This document shows, in pieces, positions 47,543-57,778 of a DNA stretch of 64,000 nucleotides. The notes under the pieces were generated by a model. That model was not told where the DNA came from. It saw only the letters and a list, made by a program, of their open reading frames with translations, and searched no databases. Within the stretch, counting starts at the first letter, position 1; every line of letters begins with the position of its first letter. The position numbers were made by a program, and so were the translations under genes. Source of the DNA: Bradyrhizobium ivorense (GTDB lineage: Bacteria > Pseudomonadota > Alphaproteobacteria > Rhizobiales > Xanthobacteraceae); the NCBI RefSeq assembly GCF_900696085.1, contig NZ_CAADFC020000009.1, positions 186,001 through 250,000 of the forward strand, written 5' to 3'.

Positions 47543-48742
47543 TCACTTCGCGTCGGCGCTCTGCACGCCGCCGAACTGCTCCCAGGAGCTTCCGGTCCAG
47601 CGCTGCAGCTGCAGCTGGGTGTAGGCCATGCTGTTGTCGGGGCCGGTGTTGATGGTGATGCCCGGCATCAGCGTCGGCAGCGTGAGCCCCTTGATGTTGC
47701 GCGCCTGCTTCACGATGTTCTCGCGCGACAAATCGTTGCCGCATTGCTTCAGCACCTGTTCGAGGATCTGGCCCTGGTGCGTGCCGAACAGATAGTTGCT
47801 GTCGCCGATGTCGGCCCCGGGAAGATACTTCTCGAAATGCGCGCGATACCATTTGACGCCGGGATCGTCGGCCCATTTCTTGTCGTTGGGATCCTTGGCA
47901 ATGGTCGCCACGACGACGCCCACCGCCTTGTCGGCGCCGGCCGGCACGATGGTCGAAGAGACGGAGCTCGACACGTAGTTGAGGACGGTGAGCGGCGTCC
48001 AGCCGATCTCGCTCGCCTTCTTGATCGCCTGTGCCGCGAATTTCGGCGTGCCAGCGATCAGGAACGCCTGGGCGCCCGATGCCTTCAGCTGCACCACGCG
48101 GGAATCGATGGTCGGCTCGGTGACCTCGTAGGGCGACGTCACCACCTTCTTGTCGAAGTCGGCCTTCAGCGTCTCCTTGAACGCGGTGACGAAATCGCGG
48201 CCGAGATCGTCGTTCTGATAGAGGATCGCAATCTTGGCGTCGGGCGCGGTCTGCGCGATGTATTTTGCGTAGATCTTGCCTTCGGTGTTGTAGCTTGGCA
48301 GCCCGGTAGTGGTCGTCGGGAACTCGGCGAAATTCGTGAACTTGGTGGCGCCGCTGACCACGAAGAGATCCGGCACCTTCTTGGCCGTGATGTACTTGAT
48401 CGTCGCGCCGATGCCGGGCGTGCCGAGCTGGCTGAACATGAACGCCACCTCGTCGCTCTCGATCAGCTTCCTGACCTGCTCGACCGCTTTCGGCGGCGTG
48501 TAGGCGTCGTCATAGGTGATGAGGTTGATCTTGCGGCCGTTGATGCCGCCGCGGTCATTGATCGAATTGACATAGGCGATGAGGCCGCGGCCGGTGTTGC
48601 TGAGCGGCGACGCGGGGCCGCTGAACGGGAAGACCGCCCCGATCTTGATCTCCGATTCCGTGACGCCAGGCGTTTCGGCGCGCGCCGGAGCCGCGACAAG
48701 CGATGCAAGCAATGCAACCGATACTGCAAACTGCTTCAACAT
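47543..48742 (-). CDS. Branched-chain amino acid/aromatic-type ABC substrate-binding protein (LivK-like)
   Basis: Periplasmic binding protein (type I fold, Peripla_BP_6) of 399 residues with a signal peptide (MLKQFAVSVALLASLVAAPARAE). Family marks are 'IKIGAVFPFSGPASPLSNTG' and 'NLITYDDAYTPPKAVEQVRK'. It belongs to the group often linked to import of aromatic or other carboxylic acids. The ATG at 48742 has GGAGGAAAATTTC upstream. No permease or ATPase gene lies in the window, so it must use a transporter encoded elsewhere. Its place in the catabolic operon suggests that it captures the pathway substrate. Confidence 0.9.
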   Translation of the reverse strand: MLKQFAVSVALLASLVAAPARAETPGVTESEIKIGAVFPFSGPASPLSNTGRGLIAYVNSINDRGGINGRKINLITYDDAYTPPKAVEQVRKLIESDEVAFMFSQLGTPGIGATIKYITAKKVPDLFVVSGATKFTNFAEFPTTTTGLPSYNTEGKIYAKYIAQTAPDAKIAILYQNDDLGRDFVTAFKETLKADFDKKVVTSPYEVTEPTIDSRVVQLKASGAQAFLIAGTPKFAAQAIKKASEIGWTPLTVLNYVSSSVSSTIVPAGADKAVGVVVATIAKDPNDKKWADDPGVKWYRAHFEKYLPGADIGDSNYLFGTHQGQILEQVLKQCGNDLSRENIVKQARNIKGLTLPTLMPGITINTGPDNSMAYTQLQLQRWTGSSWEQFGGVQSADAK

Positions 48743-48795
48743 GAAATTTTCCTCCCGTGTTATGATTTGATCGGTTCTCGCGTCCTCGGCCGCGG

Positions 48796-49497
48796 CTACC
48801 AGGCCTCTCCGAACGGCCGGATCTCGACATTGAACGACCACGCGCTGCGGTCCTGATGCACGACGTGCCAGATCTCGCTGGCGATCGCGGCCGGCTTGAT
48901 GAAGAAGTCGTCCGGCCGGTCCGGCCAGCGCTTCCGGGTCCATTCCAGATCGATCACGGCGTCGATCACGACATAGGCGACATGAACGCCCTGCGGCCCG
49001 AGATCGCGCGCCATCGCCTCGGCGAGAATGCGCTGCGCCGCCTTGGTCGGCGCAAAGCCGGCGAAGCCGGCCTTGCCGCGCAACGCCGAGGTGTTGCCGG
49101 TCGCGACGATGGCGCCCTTGCCGGCGCTGATCATCGCCGGGGTGAATCGCCGGGCGAGATGCAGCAGCCCCATCGTGTTGACCTGAAAATTGCGATTGAG
49201 AAGCTGCGGGTCGATCTCCCGGAAGGTGCCGAACCCGCCGCCGACCGCGTTGTGGATCACGACCGCGGGACTGCCGAGATCGCGCTCCACTGCTGATGCC
49301 GCCGCCTCGATCTGCGCCAGATCGGACACGTCGCAGCGATAGGCCTTCGCGCCCGGCAGCTGCTTCTCGAGCGCGGCCAGCCGTTCCTCGTTCCTGGCAA
49401 GCATGGCGACGCGGTAGCCGCCTTCAGCAAATTTTCTCGCCAGCGCCGAACCCGTGCCGGGGCCGACGCCAGTGATCAGACAGACAGGCGCGGTCAT
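48796..49497 (-). CDS. Atypical SDR protein lacking the catalytic tyrosine
   Basis: SDR-fold protein of 233 residues. The cofactor loop is TGVGPGTG at 9-16, and a serine-containing 'TGNTSALRGKAGFAG' follows. Where classical SDRs have YxxxK it has F148-A-P-T-K152, so the tyrosine is replaced by phenylalanine while the lysine remains. This matches the SDR_c10-type subgroup. It ends 'VEIRPFGEAW', almost the same as the paralog at 56993-57730. Its reaction is unknown; it may bind cofactor or act on CoA esters without the usual proton relay. Confidence 0.88.
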   Translation of the reverse strand: MTAPVCLITGVGPGTGSALARKFAEGGYRVAMLARNEERLAALEKQLPGAKAYRCDVSDLAQIEAAASAVERDLGSPAVVIHNAVGGGFGTFREIDPQLLNRNFQVNTMGLLHLARRFTPAMISAGKGAIVATGNTSALRGKAGFAGFAPTKAAQRILAEAMARDLGPQGVHVAYVVIDAVIDLEWTRKRWPDRPDDFFIKPAAIASEIWHVVHQDRSAWSFNVEIRPFGEAW

Positions 49498-49533
49498 GCG
49501 ATCAGCCCTCCAAATTGTCAGTCATACCCATGC

Positions 49534-50340
49534 TCAGGCAGCGGCTTTCGACAGCAGCTTCTCGACGTATGGCTTGAGGTCCGGCGAAAAATGCGCGTGC
49601 GCGACCAGCCGGTCGAAGTGCGCAAAGGTCAGCGGATATTCAGCCCGCACGCCCGGGTGCAGGATTTTGCCGAGCCCCTGCGCGCGTAATTGCTCGGACC
49701 GGGCATGCTCGTTCATGAACAGCGCGAGTTCAGCGGCAAAGCAGATATCGGCGATCGAGATGCCGTCGCCGACCAGCGCGCGCCGCTGCGGCGACAGCGC
49801 CTGTTCGATACCGGAAGCGTAGATTGCGAACGCGTCCCTGGCGCGCCCATGAATGGCCGTATCGACCGTGCCGCCCGACAGCGCCAGCAGGTAGATCTGC
49901 GAGTCCCGGGCGAACACCAGGCTGACATCGAGAAAGCTGTCGATCCTGGACGCCTCATAGGCGTCGCGGCCGTAAAGCGGGAATTTTGCCGCACCGAGCC
50001 GCGCCACCGTCCGCATGATGCTGTTGGACTCGAAGATCCCGACCTTGCCATCGGGCCCGAATGCCGCGGGCACGTTGCCGAACGGCTGCGCCGCCATGAA
50101 CGCGTCGGTCTTGAACAGCTGGGCGCCGGTCAGCCCGACCCGGCCGGTGCGCGCGAGCGACGCCAGCGATGCGCGTTCGTCCTCGGTCAGCGGGCGGGCA
50201 TCATAGTCCCACAGCCAGTCGCGCAGCTCCTTGCCGGACGCCCCGCGGACCTCGACATCGACGCCGCAGAAACGTGCGGCGATCGTCGCCTTCCAGACGC
50301 GCGGGTTCGGCAGGTACGAGAATATCCGCAGGTCAGCCAT
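49534..50340 (-). CDS. Glutathione S-transferase-like protein
   Basis: GST-fold protein of 268 residues, longer than the usual 200-220. The thioredoxin-like N-domain starts 'LRIFSYLPNPRVWKATIAAR' and is interrupted by an insert of about 45 residues before the 'IFESNSIMRTVARLG' glutathione-binding segment. The C-terminal helical domain has 'GDGISIADICFAAELALFMN' with the N-capping box. The pattern is close to the eEF1B-gamma-like GST branch. In a catabolic operon it could conjugate or isomerise an intermediate. The substrate is unknown. Confidence 0.88.
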   Translation of the reverse strand: MADLRIFSYLPNPRVWKATIAARFCGVDVEVRGASGKELRDWLWDYDARPLTEDERASLASLARTGRVGLTGAQLFKTDAFMAAQPFGNVPAAFGPDGKVGIFESNSIMRTVARLGAAKFPLYGRDAYEASRIDSFLDVSLVFARDSQIYLLALSGGTVDTAIHGRARDAFAIYASGIEQALSPQRRALVGDGISIADICFAAELALFMNEHARSEQLRAQGLGKILHPGVRAEYPLTFAHFDRLVAHAHFSPDLKPYVEKLLSKAAA

Positions 50341-50364
50341 CGGACTTGCTCCGGATACGAACGG

Positions 50365-51525
50365 TCAGGCCGCGAGCTTGAGGATCTTGACCACGTCGGC
50401 CGGCTCGCGGATCGGCTGCGGATTGGCCCGGGTGAAGATCGACAGCATCGCGTTCTTGCCGATCAGCTCAAACCGATCCTCGCCGACGCCGACATCGGCC
50501 AGCCGCCGCGGCAGGCCGAGCTCGGCGATGAAAGCGGCAAACGTCTCGCCGGCGTCGCGCCCCGGCGCACCGAGCGCGGCGGCGACCGATTTCTGCGCGG
50601 CTTCCGTCGCGGGCCGGTTGTATTTCAGCACGCTCGGCATCATCACCGCCGTGCAGAAATAGTGCGGCACGTCGCAGGTGCCGCCGAGCACGTGGCCGAT
50701 GGCGTGGCTGGCGCCCATCGGCACCCGCGACTGCAGCCCGAACGCCGACAGCCACGAGCCGAGCTGGCAGCTCAGCCGTGCGTCCTCGTCGCCGGGATTG
50801 GCCTTGGTGCGCAGCAGGCCGTCATGCAAATAGCGCAGCCCCTGCTGGCAGACCGCATCGACCAGCACGTTGGGACGGCTGGAGCAGATCGCCTCGATGC
50901 CGTGATCCATCGCCCGCGTGCCGGAGCCGAGCCAGAGTTTTTCTGGCGTATATTTCGTGATCGCGGGATCGAGGATGATGGCGCGCGGCATCATCATCGG
51001 GTGATTGAAGATCTGCTTCAGCTTGCGGCTGGTGTCGGTGACCAGCGCGCCGGAATTGTACTCGCCGCCCGAGAGCGTGCTCGGGATCGCGATCATCCGC
51101 ACTTTTGGCGTCCGGAACGGCCCGAAGCGGCGATCCGGCGTGGTCTCGAAACCGTCGAGTCCGGCCGGCTCGAAGATCTCGTTCTCCATGCACATCAGCA
51201 CGATCTTCGCGGCATCGACCACCGAGCCGCCGCCGATCGCGACCACCAGATCGGCCTTGGCCTCGCTGGCCTGCCGCGCGATCTGCGTCACCACATCCCG
51301 CGTGGTGTGCTGCGGCACGCCGTCGAAGGTCGCGGCATGACGATCGCCGAGCGCCTTGCGGATCTTCTCGATCTCGTCGGTCGTGGTGTTCAGCGTCCGG
51401 CTGGCGATCAGATAGACGCGCTTGGCGCCGAGCCGCTCGGCCTCCTCGCGCAGCGCTTCGGCTGCCGGCCTGCCGTAGATCACGGATTCCATGGTGGGAT
51501 ACTGATGACTGCCGACGACGCCCAT
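50365..51525 (-). CDS. Iron-containing alcohol dehydrogenase / maleylacetate reductase-like
   Basis: Group III-type dehydrogenase of 386 residues. The nucleotide-binding 'ADLVVAIGGGSVVDAAKIVL' and 'TLSGGEYNSGALVTD' are clear. Metal site: the histidine pair in 'SHAIGHVLGGTCDVPH' keeps the 14-residue spacing and the first histidine in AMDHGIE is present, but the usual aspartate four residues before it is an arginine, a feature nearer to maleylacetate reductases (which may act without metal). In this operon it may reduce or oxidise a ring-cleavage or chain intermediate. Confidence 0.87.
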   Translation of the reverse strand: MGVVGSHQYPTMESVIYGRPAAEALREEAERLGAKRVYLIASRTLNTTTDEIEKIRKALGDRHAATFDGVPQHTTRDVVTQIARQASEAKADLVVAIGGGSVVDAAKIVLMCMENEIFEPAGLDGFETTPDRRFGPFRTPKVRMIAIPSTLSGGEYNSGALVTDTSRKLKQIFNHPMMMPRAIILDPAITKYTPEKLWLGSGTRAMDHGIEAICSSRPNVLVDAVCQQGLRYLHDGLLRTKANPGDEDARLSCQLGSWLSAFGLQSRVPMGASHAIGHVLGGTCDVPHYFCTAVMMPSVLKYNRPATEAAQKSVAAALGAPGRDAGETFAAFIAELGLPRRLADVGVGEDRFELIGKNAMLSIFTRANPQPIREPADVVKILKLAA

Positions 51526-51571
51526 GCGCTTGCTCCCTCGATCTGTCCGTGATCCACGCGGCCGATGCGGC

Positions 51572-52339
51572 CTACAGTTTTGAAAAGTCCGGCTGCCGCC
51601 GCTCCGCGAAGGCGGCGAACGCCTCGCGGGCCTCCGGCGTCGTCAGCCGTTGCTTGAACAGCACGCCCTCTTCCGCAATCTGCGCGGCGATCCGCTGATG
51701 CTCGCGCATCAGCTTCTTGGTCAGGCTGAGCGAGCCGGCCGGACGCTTGGTCAGCGCGATGGCGGCGTCATGCGCCTTCTTGCGCAGGTCGGCCTGGGGC
51801 ACCACGGCGTTGGCGAGGCCGGATGCCAGCGCGCCTGCGGCATCCATCGGCTCGCCGAGCGCGAACATCGCATAGGCGCGCGCATGCCCGATCCGCAAAG
51901 GCAGCAGCCAGCTCGACGCCGCTTCGGGAACCAGTGCCAGATTGACAAACGGCGTGATCAGCCGCGCGTTATCGGCGAGATAGACGAGGTCGCAATGCAG
52001 CAGCATCGTGGTGCCGACGCCGACGGCATTGCCCTGCACCGCGGCGACGATCGGCTTGCCAACCTTGCTGATGGTGTCGATGAAGCGATGCGCCGGGCTG
52101 TCGACGGTGCCCTCGCCGCGCGCCTGGCTGGCGAAGTCGGCGAGATCGTTGCCGGCGGTAAAGCTGTCGCCGTCGCCCTGGAACAGGATGACGCGGACCG
52201 ACGGATCCGCCTCCGCCTTGCTAAGCGCGTCGGACATCGCGTTGTACATGGCGCCGGTCAGCGCGTTCTTCTTCTCCGGCCGCTGCATGGTCACCGTCAG
52301 CACGCCGCCGGCGATCTCGGTCTTGACATGTTCGGTCAT
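51572..52339 (-). CDS. Enoyl-CoA hydratase/isomerase family protein
   Basis: Crotonase-fold protein of 255 residues. It starts MTEHVKTEIAGGVLTVTMQR with the usual PEKKNALT, the first oxyanion loop is 'FTAGNDLADFAS', and the second is 'GNAVGVGTTMLLHCDLVYLA'. The two catalytic glutamates of classical hydratases are not both evident (the region after the second loop reads 'PFVNLALVPEAASSWLL', with one glutamate), so it could be an isomerase or lyase. It lies 46 bases after the dehydrogenase gene in transcript order reversed; in the operon it follows the nitronate-monooxygenase-like gene. Confidence 0.9.
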   Translation of the reverse strand: MTEHVKTEIAGGVLTVTMQRPEKKNALTGAMYNAMSDALSKAEADPSVRVILFQGDGDSFTAGNDLADFASQARGEGTVDSPAHRFIDTISKVGKPIVAAVQGNAVGVGTTMLLHCDLVYLADNARLITPFVNLALVPEAASSWLLPLRIGHARAYAMFALGEPMDAAGALASGLANAVVPQADLRKKAHDAAIALTKRPAGSLSLTKKLMREHQRIAAQIAEEGVLFKQRLTTPEAREAFAAFAERRQPDFSKL

Positions 52340-52350
52340 GACATCCTCCT

Positions 52351-53361
52351 TCAGGCCACCGCGCGGGCCGGGCTGGTTTCAAATTGGCCGTCGAGGAAGC
52401 CGGTCAGCCGCTGGCGGATGATCTGCTCGGCTTCGCTCATGATGCGGTCGATCAGCTCCTTGACGGTCGGGATGTCGTTGATCAGGCCGACCACCATGCC
52501 GCAGCTCCAGGCACCGGCATCCATCTCGCCGTCGATCATCACCTTCGGGTAGACGCCGGCGACTTGCTCGTGAATGTCCTCGATCTTCAGCTTGGCGCCC
52601 TTCTCGCGCTCGATCTCGAGCAGCTCGTCGACGCCCTTGTTCTTCAGCACGCGCTCGGTGTTGCGCAGAGCGCGCATCACGAGGCGAGTGTCGAGCTCGT
52701 TGGCCTCGACCAGCGCCTTCTTCACATTGGGATGAACCGGCGCTTCCTTGGTGGCGATGAAGCGGGTGCCCATGTTCATGCCGGCCGCGCCCATCGACAG
52801 CGCCGCGACCAGGCTGCGTGCATCCGCCATGCCGCCCGAGGCGACGAACGGGATCGTCAGCTCGTCCGCGGCACGCGGCAGCAGGATCATGTTGGGGATA
52901 TCGTCCTCGCCGGGATGTCCGCCGCACTCGAAGCCGTCGACGCTGACCGCGTCGCAGCCGATCTTCTCGGCCTTCAGCGAATGCCGCACCGAGGTGCATT
53001 TGTGGATCACCTTGATGCCGGCGGCCTTCAGCGCCGGCATGTACTGCTCCGGGCTGCGGCCCGCGGTCTCCACCGCCTTGACGCCGCCCTCGCGGATCGC
53101 GGCGATATATTCCGGATAGGGCGGCGCGGTGAAGCTCGGCAGGAAGGTGAGGTTCACGCCGAACGGCTTGTCGGTCATGTCGCGGCAGCGCGCGATTTCC
53201 TTGGCCAGCAGCGCCGGCGTCTTCTGGGTCAGGCCGGTGATGATGCCGAGTCCGCCGGCATTGGACACCGCGGCGGCCATCTCGGCAAAGCCGACGTAAT
53301 GCATGCCGCCCTGGATGATCGGGTGCTGAATGCCGAACAGTTCAGTGATCGCTGTCTTCAC
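52351..53361 (-). CDS. Nitronate monooxygenase-family flavoprotein
   Basis: FMN-binding TIM-barrel protein of 336 residues. It starts 'KTAITELFGIQHPIIQGGMH' and has 'HKCTSVRHSLKAEKIGCDAV' followed by 'SVDGFECGGHPGEDD', and 'PFVASGGMADARSLVAALSM' in the phosphate-binding part. The family covers nitronate oxidases, but in CoA-ester operons relatives work as double-bond or carbonyl reductases (for example IpdC in steroid ring degradation). The start is GTG 53361 with GGGAGAAACTT; the frame upstream is only a shadow of the thiolase gene. Confidence 0.9.
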   Translation of the reverse strand: MKTAITELFGIQHPIIQGGMHYVGFAEMAAAVSNAGGLGIITGLTQKTPALLAKEIARCRDMTDKPFGVNLTFLPSFTAPPYPEYIAAIREGGVKAVETAGRSPEQYMPALKAAGIKVIHKCTSVRHSLKAEKIGCDAVSVDGFECGGHPGEDDIPNMILLPRAADELTIPFVASGGMADARSLVAALSMGAAGMNMGTRFIATKEAPVHPNVKKALVEANELDTRLVMRALRNTERVLKNKGVDELLEIEREKGAKLKIEDIHEQVAGVYPKVMIDGEMDAGAWSCGMVVGLINDIPTVKELIDRIMSEAEQIIRQRLTGFLDGQFETSPARAVA

Positions 53362-53384
53362 AAGTTTCTCCCTGCGTTTTCCGG

Positions 53385-54575
53385 TCAGTGGACGATTTCG
53401 AACAGGCCGGCGGCGCCCATGCCGCCGCCGATGCACATGGTGACAACGCCGTACTTCGCCTTGCGCCGGCGGCCCTCGATCAGCAGGTGGCCGGTGAGCC
53501 GCGCGCCGGTCATGCCGTAGGGGTGGCCGATCGCGATCGAGCCGCCGTTGACGTTGAGCTTCTCGGGATCGATGCCGAGCTTGTCGCGGCAATAGATCAC
53601 CTGCACCGCATAGGCCTCGTTGAGCTCCCAGAGGTCGATGTCGTCGATCTTGAGATTGTGCCGCTTCAAGAGGCGCGGGATCGCGGCGACCGGGCCGACG
53701 CCCATCTCGTCGGGCTCGACGCCGGCGGCGACAAAGCCGCGGAAGATGCCGAGCGGCTTGATGCCCTTCTGCGCGGCGATCCGGTCGCTCATGATCACGC
53801 AGGCCGAGGCCCCGTCGGAGAGCTGGCTGGCATTGCCGGCGCTGATGGTCTTGCCCTCGAACACCGGCTTGATCTTTGCCAATCCTTCGGCGGTGGTGTC
53901 GGGGCGCGGGCCTTCATCCTTCGACAAGGTCACCTGCTGGAAGGAAACCTCCTTGGTGTCCTTGTTGACCACGGCCATCTTGGTCGTGAACGGCACGATC
54001 TCGTCGTTGAAGCGGCCGCCCTGCAGCGCGGCGCCGACGCGGCGCTGGCATTCGAGGCTGTATTCGTCCTGCTTGTCGCGGCCGATCTTGTAGCGCTCGG
54101 CGACGACCTCCGCCGTCTCCAGCATCGACATGTACATCTCCGGCTTCATCGCCATCAGCTCGTCGTCGACGGCGTGGAACCGGTTCATGTGCTCGTTCTG
54201 CACCAGGCTGATCGACTCGATGCCGCCGCCGATCGCGATCTCGACGCCATCCAGCATCACTGAGCGCGCGGCGACCGCGATCGCCTGCAGGCCGGAGGCG
54301 CATTGCCGGTCGATGGTGGTGCCGGCGACCGTCACCGGCAAACCGGCGCGGATCGCGCCCTTGCGCGCGACGTTCATCACCATGGTGCCCTGCTGCATCG
54401 CGCAGCCCATCACCACGTCCTCAACCTCGCCGGGCGCGATGCCGGCGCGCTTCACGGCTTCAGCCATGACGTGGCCGGCCAGCGTCGGCCCCTCGGTGTT
54501 GTTGAGCGCGCCGCGATAGGCCTTGCCGACGCCGGTGCGCGCGGTGGAGACGATGACTGCTTCGGGTGATGACAT
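53385..54575 (-). CDS. Acetyl-CoA acyltransferase (thiolase)
   Basis: Degradative-type thiolase of 396 residues. Nucleophile C92 in '[13 protein letters not shown]', the catalytic histidine in '[14 protein letters not shown]' and the second cysteine in '[10 protein letters not shown]' are all present. It should release acetyl- or propionyl-CoA from a 3-ketoacyl-CoA as the last step of a beta-oxidation round. It lies between the acyl-CoA dehydrogenase genes and the flavoprotein gene, with spacers of 15 and 23 bases. Confidence 0.95.
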   Translation of the reverse strand: MSSPEAVIVSTARTGVGKAYRGALNNTEGPTLAGHVMAEAVKRAGIAPGEVEDVVMGCAMQQGTMVMNVARKGAIRAGLPVTVAGTTIDRQCASGLQAIAVAARSVMLDGVEIAIGGGIESISLVQNEHMNRFHAVDDELMAMKPEMYMSMLETAEVVAERYKIGRDKQDEYSLECQRRVGAALQGGRFNDEIVPFTTKMAVVNKDTKEVSFQQVTLSKDEGPRPDTTAEGLAKIKPVFEGKTISAGNASQLSDGASACVIMSDRIAAQKGIKPLGIFRGFVAAGVEPDEMGVGPVAAIPRLLKRHNLKIDDIDLWELNEAYAVQVIYCRDKLGIDPEKLNVNGGSIAIGHPYGMTGARLTGHLLIEGRRRKAKYGVVTMCIGGGMGAAGLFEIVH

Positions 54576-54590
54576 GCTTGCCTCTCTGTC

Positions 54591-55721
54591 TCAGGCGGCC
54601 GCCTCGAGCTGCGCGAAGCGCAGCACGTGGTAGGCGGGATCGCCGAACTGGATGTTGATGGATGAAATCCGCTTGAAGTAGTGGCCGACATTGAGTTCGT
54701 CGGTCATGCCCATGCCGCCGTGCAACTGTACCGCCTGGTCGGCGACGAACTTGCCGGAATAGCCGATCTTCGACTTTGCGCCCGAGGCCAGCCGCGAGAC
54801 GCCGGCGTCCGCGCCGCTGAGGCTCAGCGAGAGGTGCTGCATCAGCGACAGCGCCTCCTGATGCGCGATGAACATGTCGACCATCCGGTGCTGCAGCACC
54901 TGGAAGCTGCCGATCGTGGTGCCGAACTGCTTTCGTGTCTTGGAGTATTCCAGCGTCGCCGAATTCAGCTCGCCGATCGCGCCGACCGCCTCCGCACAGA
55001 GTGCGCCGATGGCACGGTCGCGGCAGGACTCGAGCGCGGCAACGCCCTCGCCTTCCCGGCCCAGCAGCTGGCCGCGGACGCCGCGCAGCTTGAGCTCGGC
55101 GGCGCGGCGGCCGTCGATGGTCTTGAAGCTCTGCAGATCGAGATTGGCGGCGCGGCGATCCACCACGAACAGGCTGACGCCGCCGCGATCGTGGCGATGG
55201 CCCGAGGTCCGCGCGGAAACGATCAGATGGTCCGCCCAGGGCGCTGCCAGCACCGCGGTCTTTTCGCCGGTGAGGACATAATCGTTGCCGTCGCGGCGCG
55301 CCGACGTGGTGACGGTGGCGAGATCGAAGCGCGAGCCTTTTTCGGTCCAGGCCAGCGCCCAGAGTTTTGTGCCCGCAGCGATGTCCGGGATCAGCGCCTG
55401 CTTCTGTGCGTCGGTGCCTACCTGCTCGATCAGGCCGCCGGCAACCACAACGGTCTCGACAAAGGGCTCGACGACGAGATGACGGCCGAACTCCTGCATG
55501 ATGATCATGGTCGACAGCGGTCCGCCGCCGAGCCCGCCGACCTCCTCGCCAAACGGCGCGGCAAGCAGGCCGAGCTCCGCGAACGCGGCCCATTGCTTGC
55601 GGCTAAAACCCTCCTCGCTGGCGACGATCTTGCGGCGGGCGTCGAAATCATACTGGTCGCGCAGCAGACGCTGCACGCTGGATCGCAACAATTCCTGCTC
55701 TTCCGTGAACTGGATATCCAT
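54591..55721 (-). CDS. Acyl-CoA dehydrogenase, small-subunit (PimD-like) type
   Basis: FAD protein of 376 residues of the kind annotated as pimeloyl-CoA dehydrogenase small subunit. It starts MDIQFTEEQELLRSSVQRLL then 'RDQYDFDARRKIVASEEGFS', and the C-terminal half has 'QLHGGMGMTDELNVGHYFKR'. At the position of the classical catalytic glutamate near the C-terminus it reads 'NIQFGDPAYHVLRF', with no glutamate. It probably forms a heteromer with the large-type subunit encoded directly upstream in transcription (55799-56980). A 77-base spacer with a repeat lies between the two genes. Confidence 0.9.
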   Translation of the reverse strand: MDIQFTEEQELLRSSVQRLLRDQYDFDARRKIVASEEGFSRKQWAAFAELGLLAAPFGEEVGGLGGGPLSTMIIMQEFGRHLVVEPFVETVVVAGGLIEQVGTDAQKQALIPDIAAGTKLWALAWTEKGSRFDLATVTTSARRDGNDYVLTGEKTAVLAAPWADHLIVSARTSGHRHDRGGVSLFVVDRRAANLDLQSFKTIDGRRAAELKLRGVRGQLLGREGEGVAALESCRDRAIGALCAEAVGAIGELNSATLEYSKTRKQFGTTIGSFQVLQHRMVDMFIAHQEALSLMQHLSLSLSGADAGVSRLASGAKSKIGYSGKFVADQAVQLHGGMGMTDELNVGHYFKRISSINIQFGDPAYHVLRFAQLEAAA

Positions 55722-55744
55722 TCGATCCTCGTTGCCTGTAGTTC

Positions 55745-55798
55745 TTGTTTGAGCATGATCTCTTCGGAAAACCGCTTCACACTTTTCCGGATCATGCT

Positions 55799-55801
<3 letters not shown>
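55745..55801. repeat. Palindromic repeat, GCATGATC/GGATCATGC family
   Basis: Arms 'GAGCATGATCTCTTCGGAAA' and 'TTTTCCGGATCATGCTC'. It lies inside the operon between two acyl-CoA dehydrogenase genes and overlaps the stop codon of the upstream one (TAG at 55801-55799). A hairpin at this place could change the ratio of the two subunits. Confidence 0.85.
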
Positions 55802-56980
<1,179 letters not shown>

Positions 56981-56992
56981 TTGCCGTGCTCC

Positions 56993-57730
56993 CTACCACT
57001 TCTCGCCGAACGGCCGGATCTCGAGCTCGAAGGTCCAGGCGCTCTTTGGCTGCTGGTAGAGCTGCCAGTATGACGCCGCGACCGAGGCCGGCGGCATCAG
57101 CAGATCCGGATCGTCGAGCGCGTTGGGACCGAGCGCCTCGACGCGGCGCTGCCGCACCCATTCGGTGTCGACGCCGGCATCGATGATCAGATGCGCGACA
57201 TGGATGTTCTTCGGTCCGAGCTCGCGCGCCATCGCCTGCGCCACCGCGCGCAAACCGAATTTGGCGCTGGCAAACGCGGCATAGCCGCTGCCACCGCGCA
57301 GCGACGCGGTCGCGCCGGTGAAGAAGATGTTGCCGCCGCCGCGCGGCAGCATCAGCCGCGCCGCCTCGCGCCCGGCGAGGAAGCCGGAGTAGCAGGCCAT
57401 CTCCCAGACCTTGCGGAACACCCGCTCGGTGGTCTCCAGGATCGGGAAGTTGACGTTGGCGCCGATGTTGAAGATGCAGACTTCCAGCGGCGCATGCTTG
57501 TCGGCGTCGTTGAGGAAGGAGATGATCTCTTCCTCCTTGCGCGCGTCGAGCGAACGGGCGTGGATTTCGCCGCCGAGAGCTTCGACTTCCTTGACCAGCG
57601 GCGCCAGCTTGTCGCCGTTGCGGCGGCCGGCGAAGATCGTGAAGCCCTCGGAGGCGAACTTCTTGGCGATTTCGCCGCCGATGAAATCGCCGGCACCAAT
57701 GACGGCGACCGTCCTGTTTCTCTTCTGCAT
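56993..57730 (-). CDS. Atypical SDR protein lacking the catalytic tyrosine (paralog)
   Basis: SDR-fold protein of 245 residues. The cofactor loop reads IGAGDFIG at 11-18, which is incomplete compared with TGxxxGxG. The active-site region is 'FTGATASLRGGSGYAA', then F153-A-S-A-K157 in place of YxxxK. It shares the end 'LEIRPFGEKW' with the paralog at 48796-49497. It lies 12 bases before the acyl-CoA dehydrogenase gene in the operon. Two such proteins in one operon suggest a heteromer or two consecutive, similar steps. Confidence 0.88.
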   Translation of the reverse strand: MQKRNRTVAVIGAGDFIGGEIAKKFASEGFTIFAGRRNGDKLAPLVKEVEALGGEIHARSLDARKEEEIISFLNDADKHAPLEVCIFNIGANVNFPILETTERVFRKVWEMACYSGFLAGREAARLMLPRGGGNIFFTGATASLRGGSGYAAFASAKFGLRAVAQAMARELGPKNIHVAHLIIDAGVDTEWVRQRRVEALGPNALDDPDLLMPPASVAASYWQLYQQPKSAWTFELEIRPFGEKW

Positions 57731-57778
57731 GGTGTTCTCCGGCTTTGTGTTTGAGTGAACTGATCTGCGAACGCGGCG

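Noticed and set aside
52351-53361. Naming this protein a nitroalkane-detoxifying enzyme
   Set aside because: The family is broad and the CoA-ester operon context fits a reductase role better; only the family name is kept.
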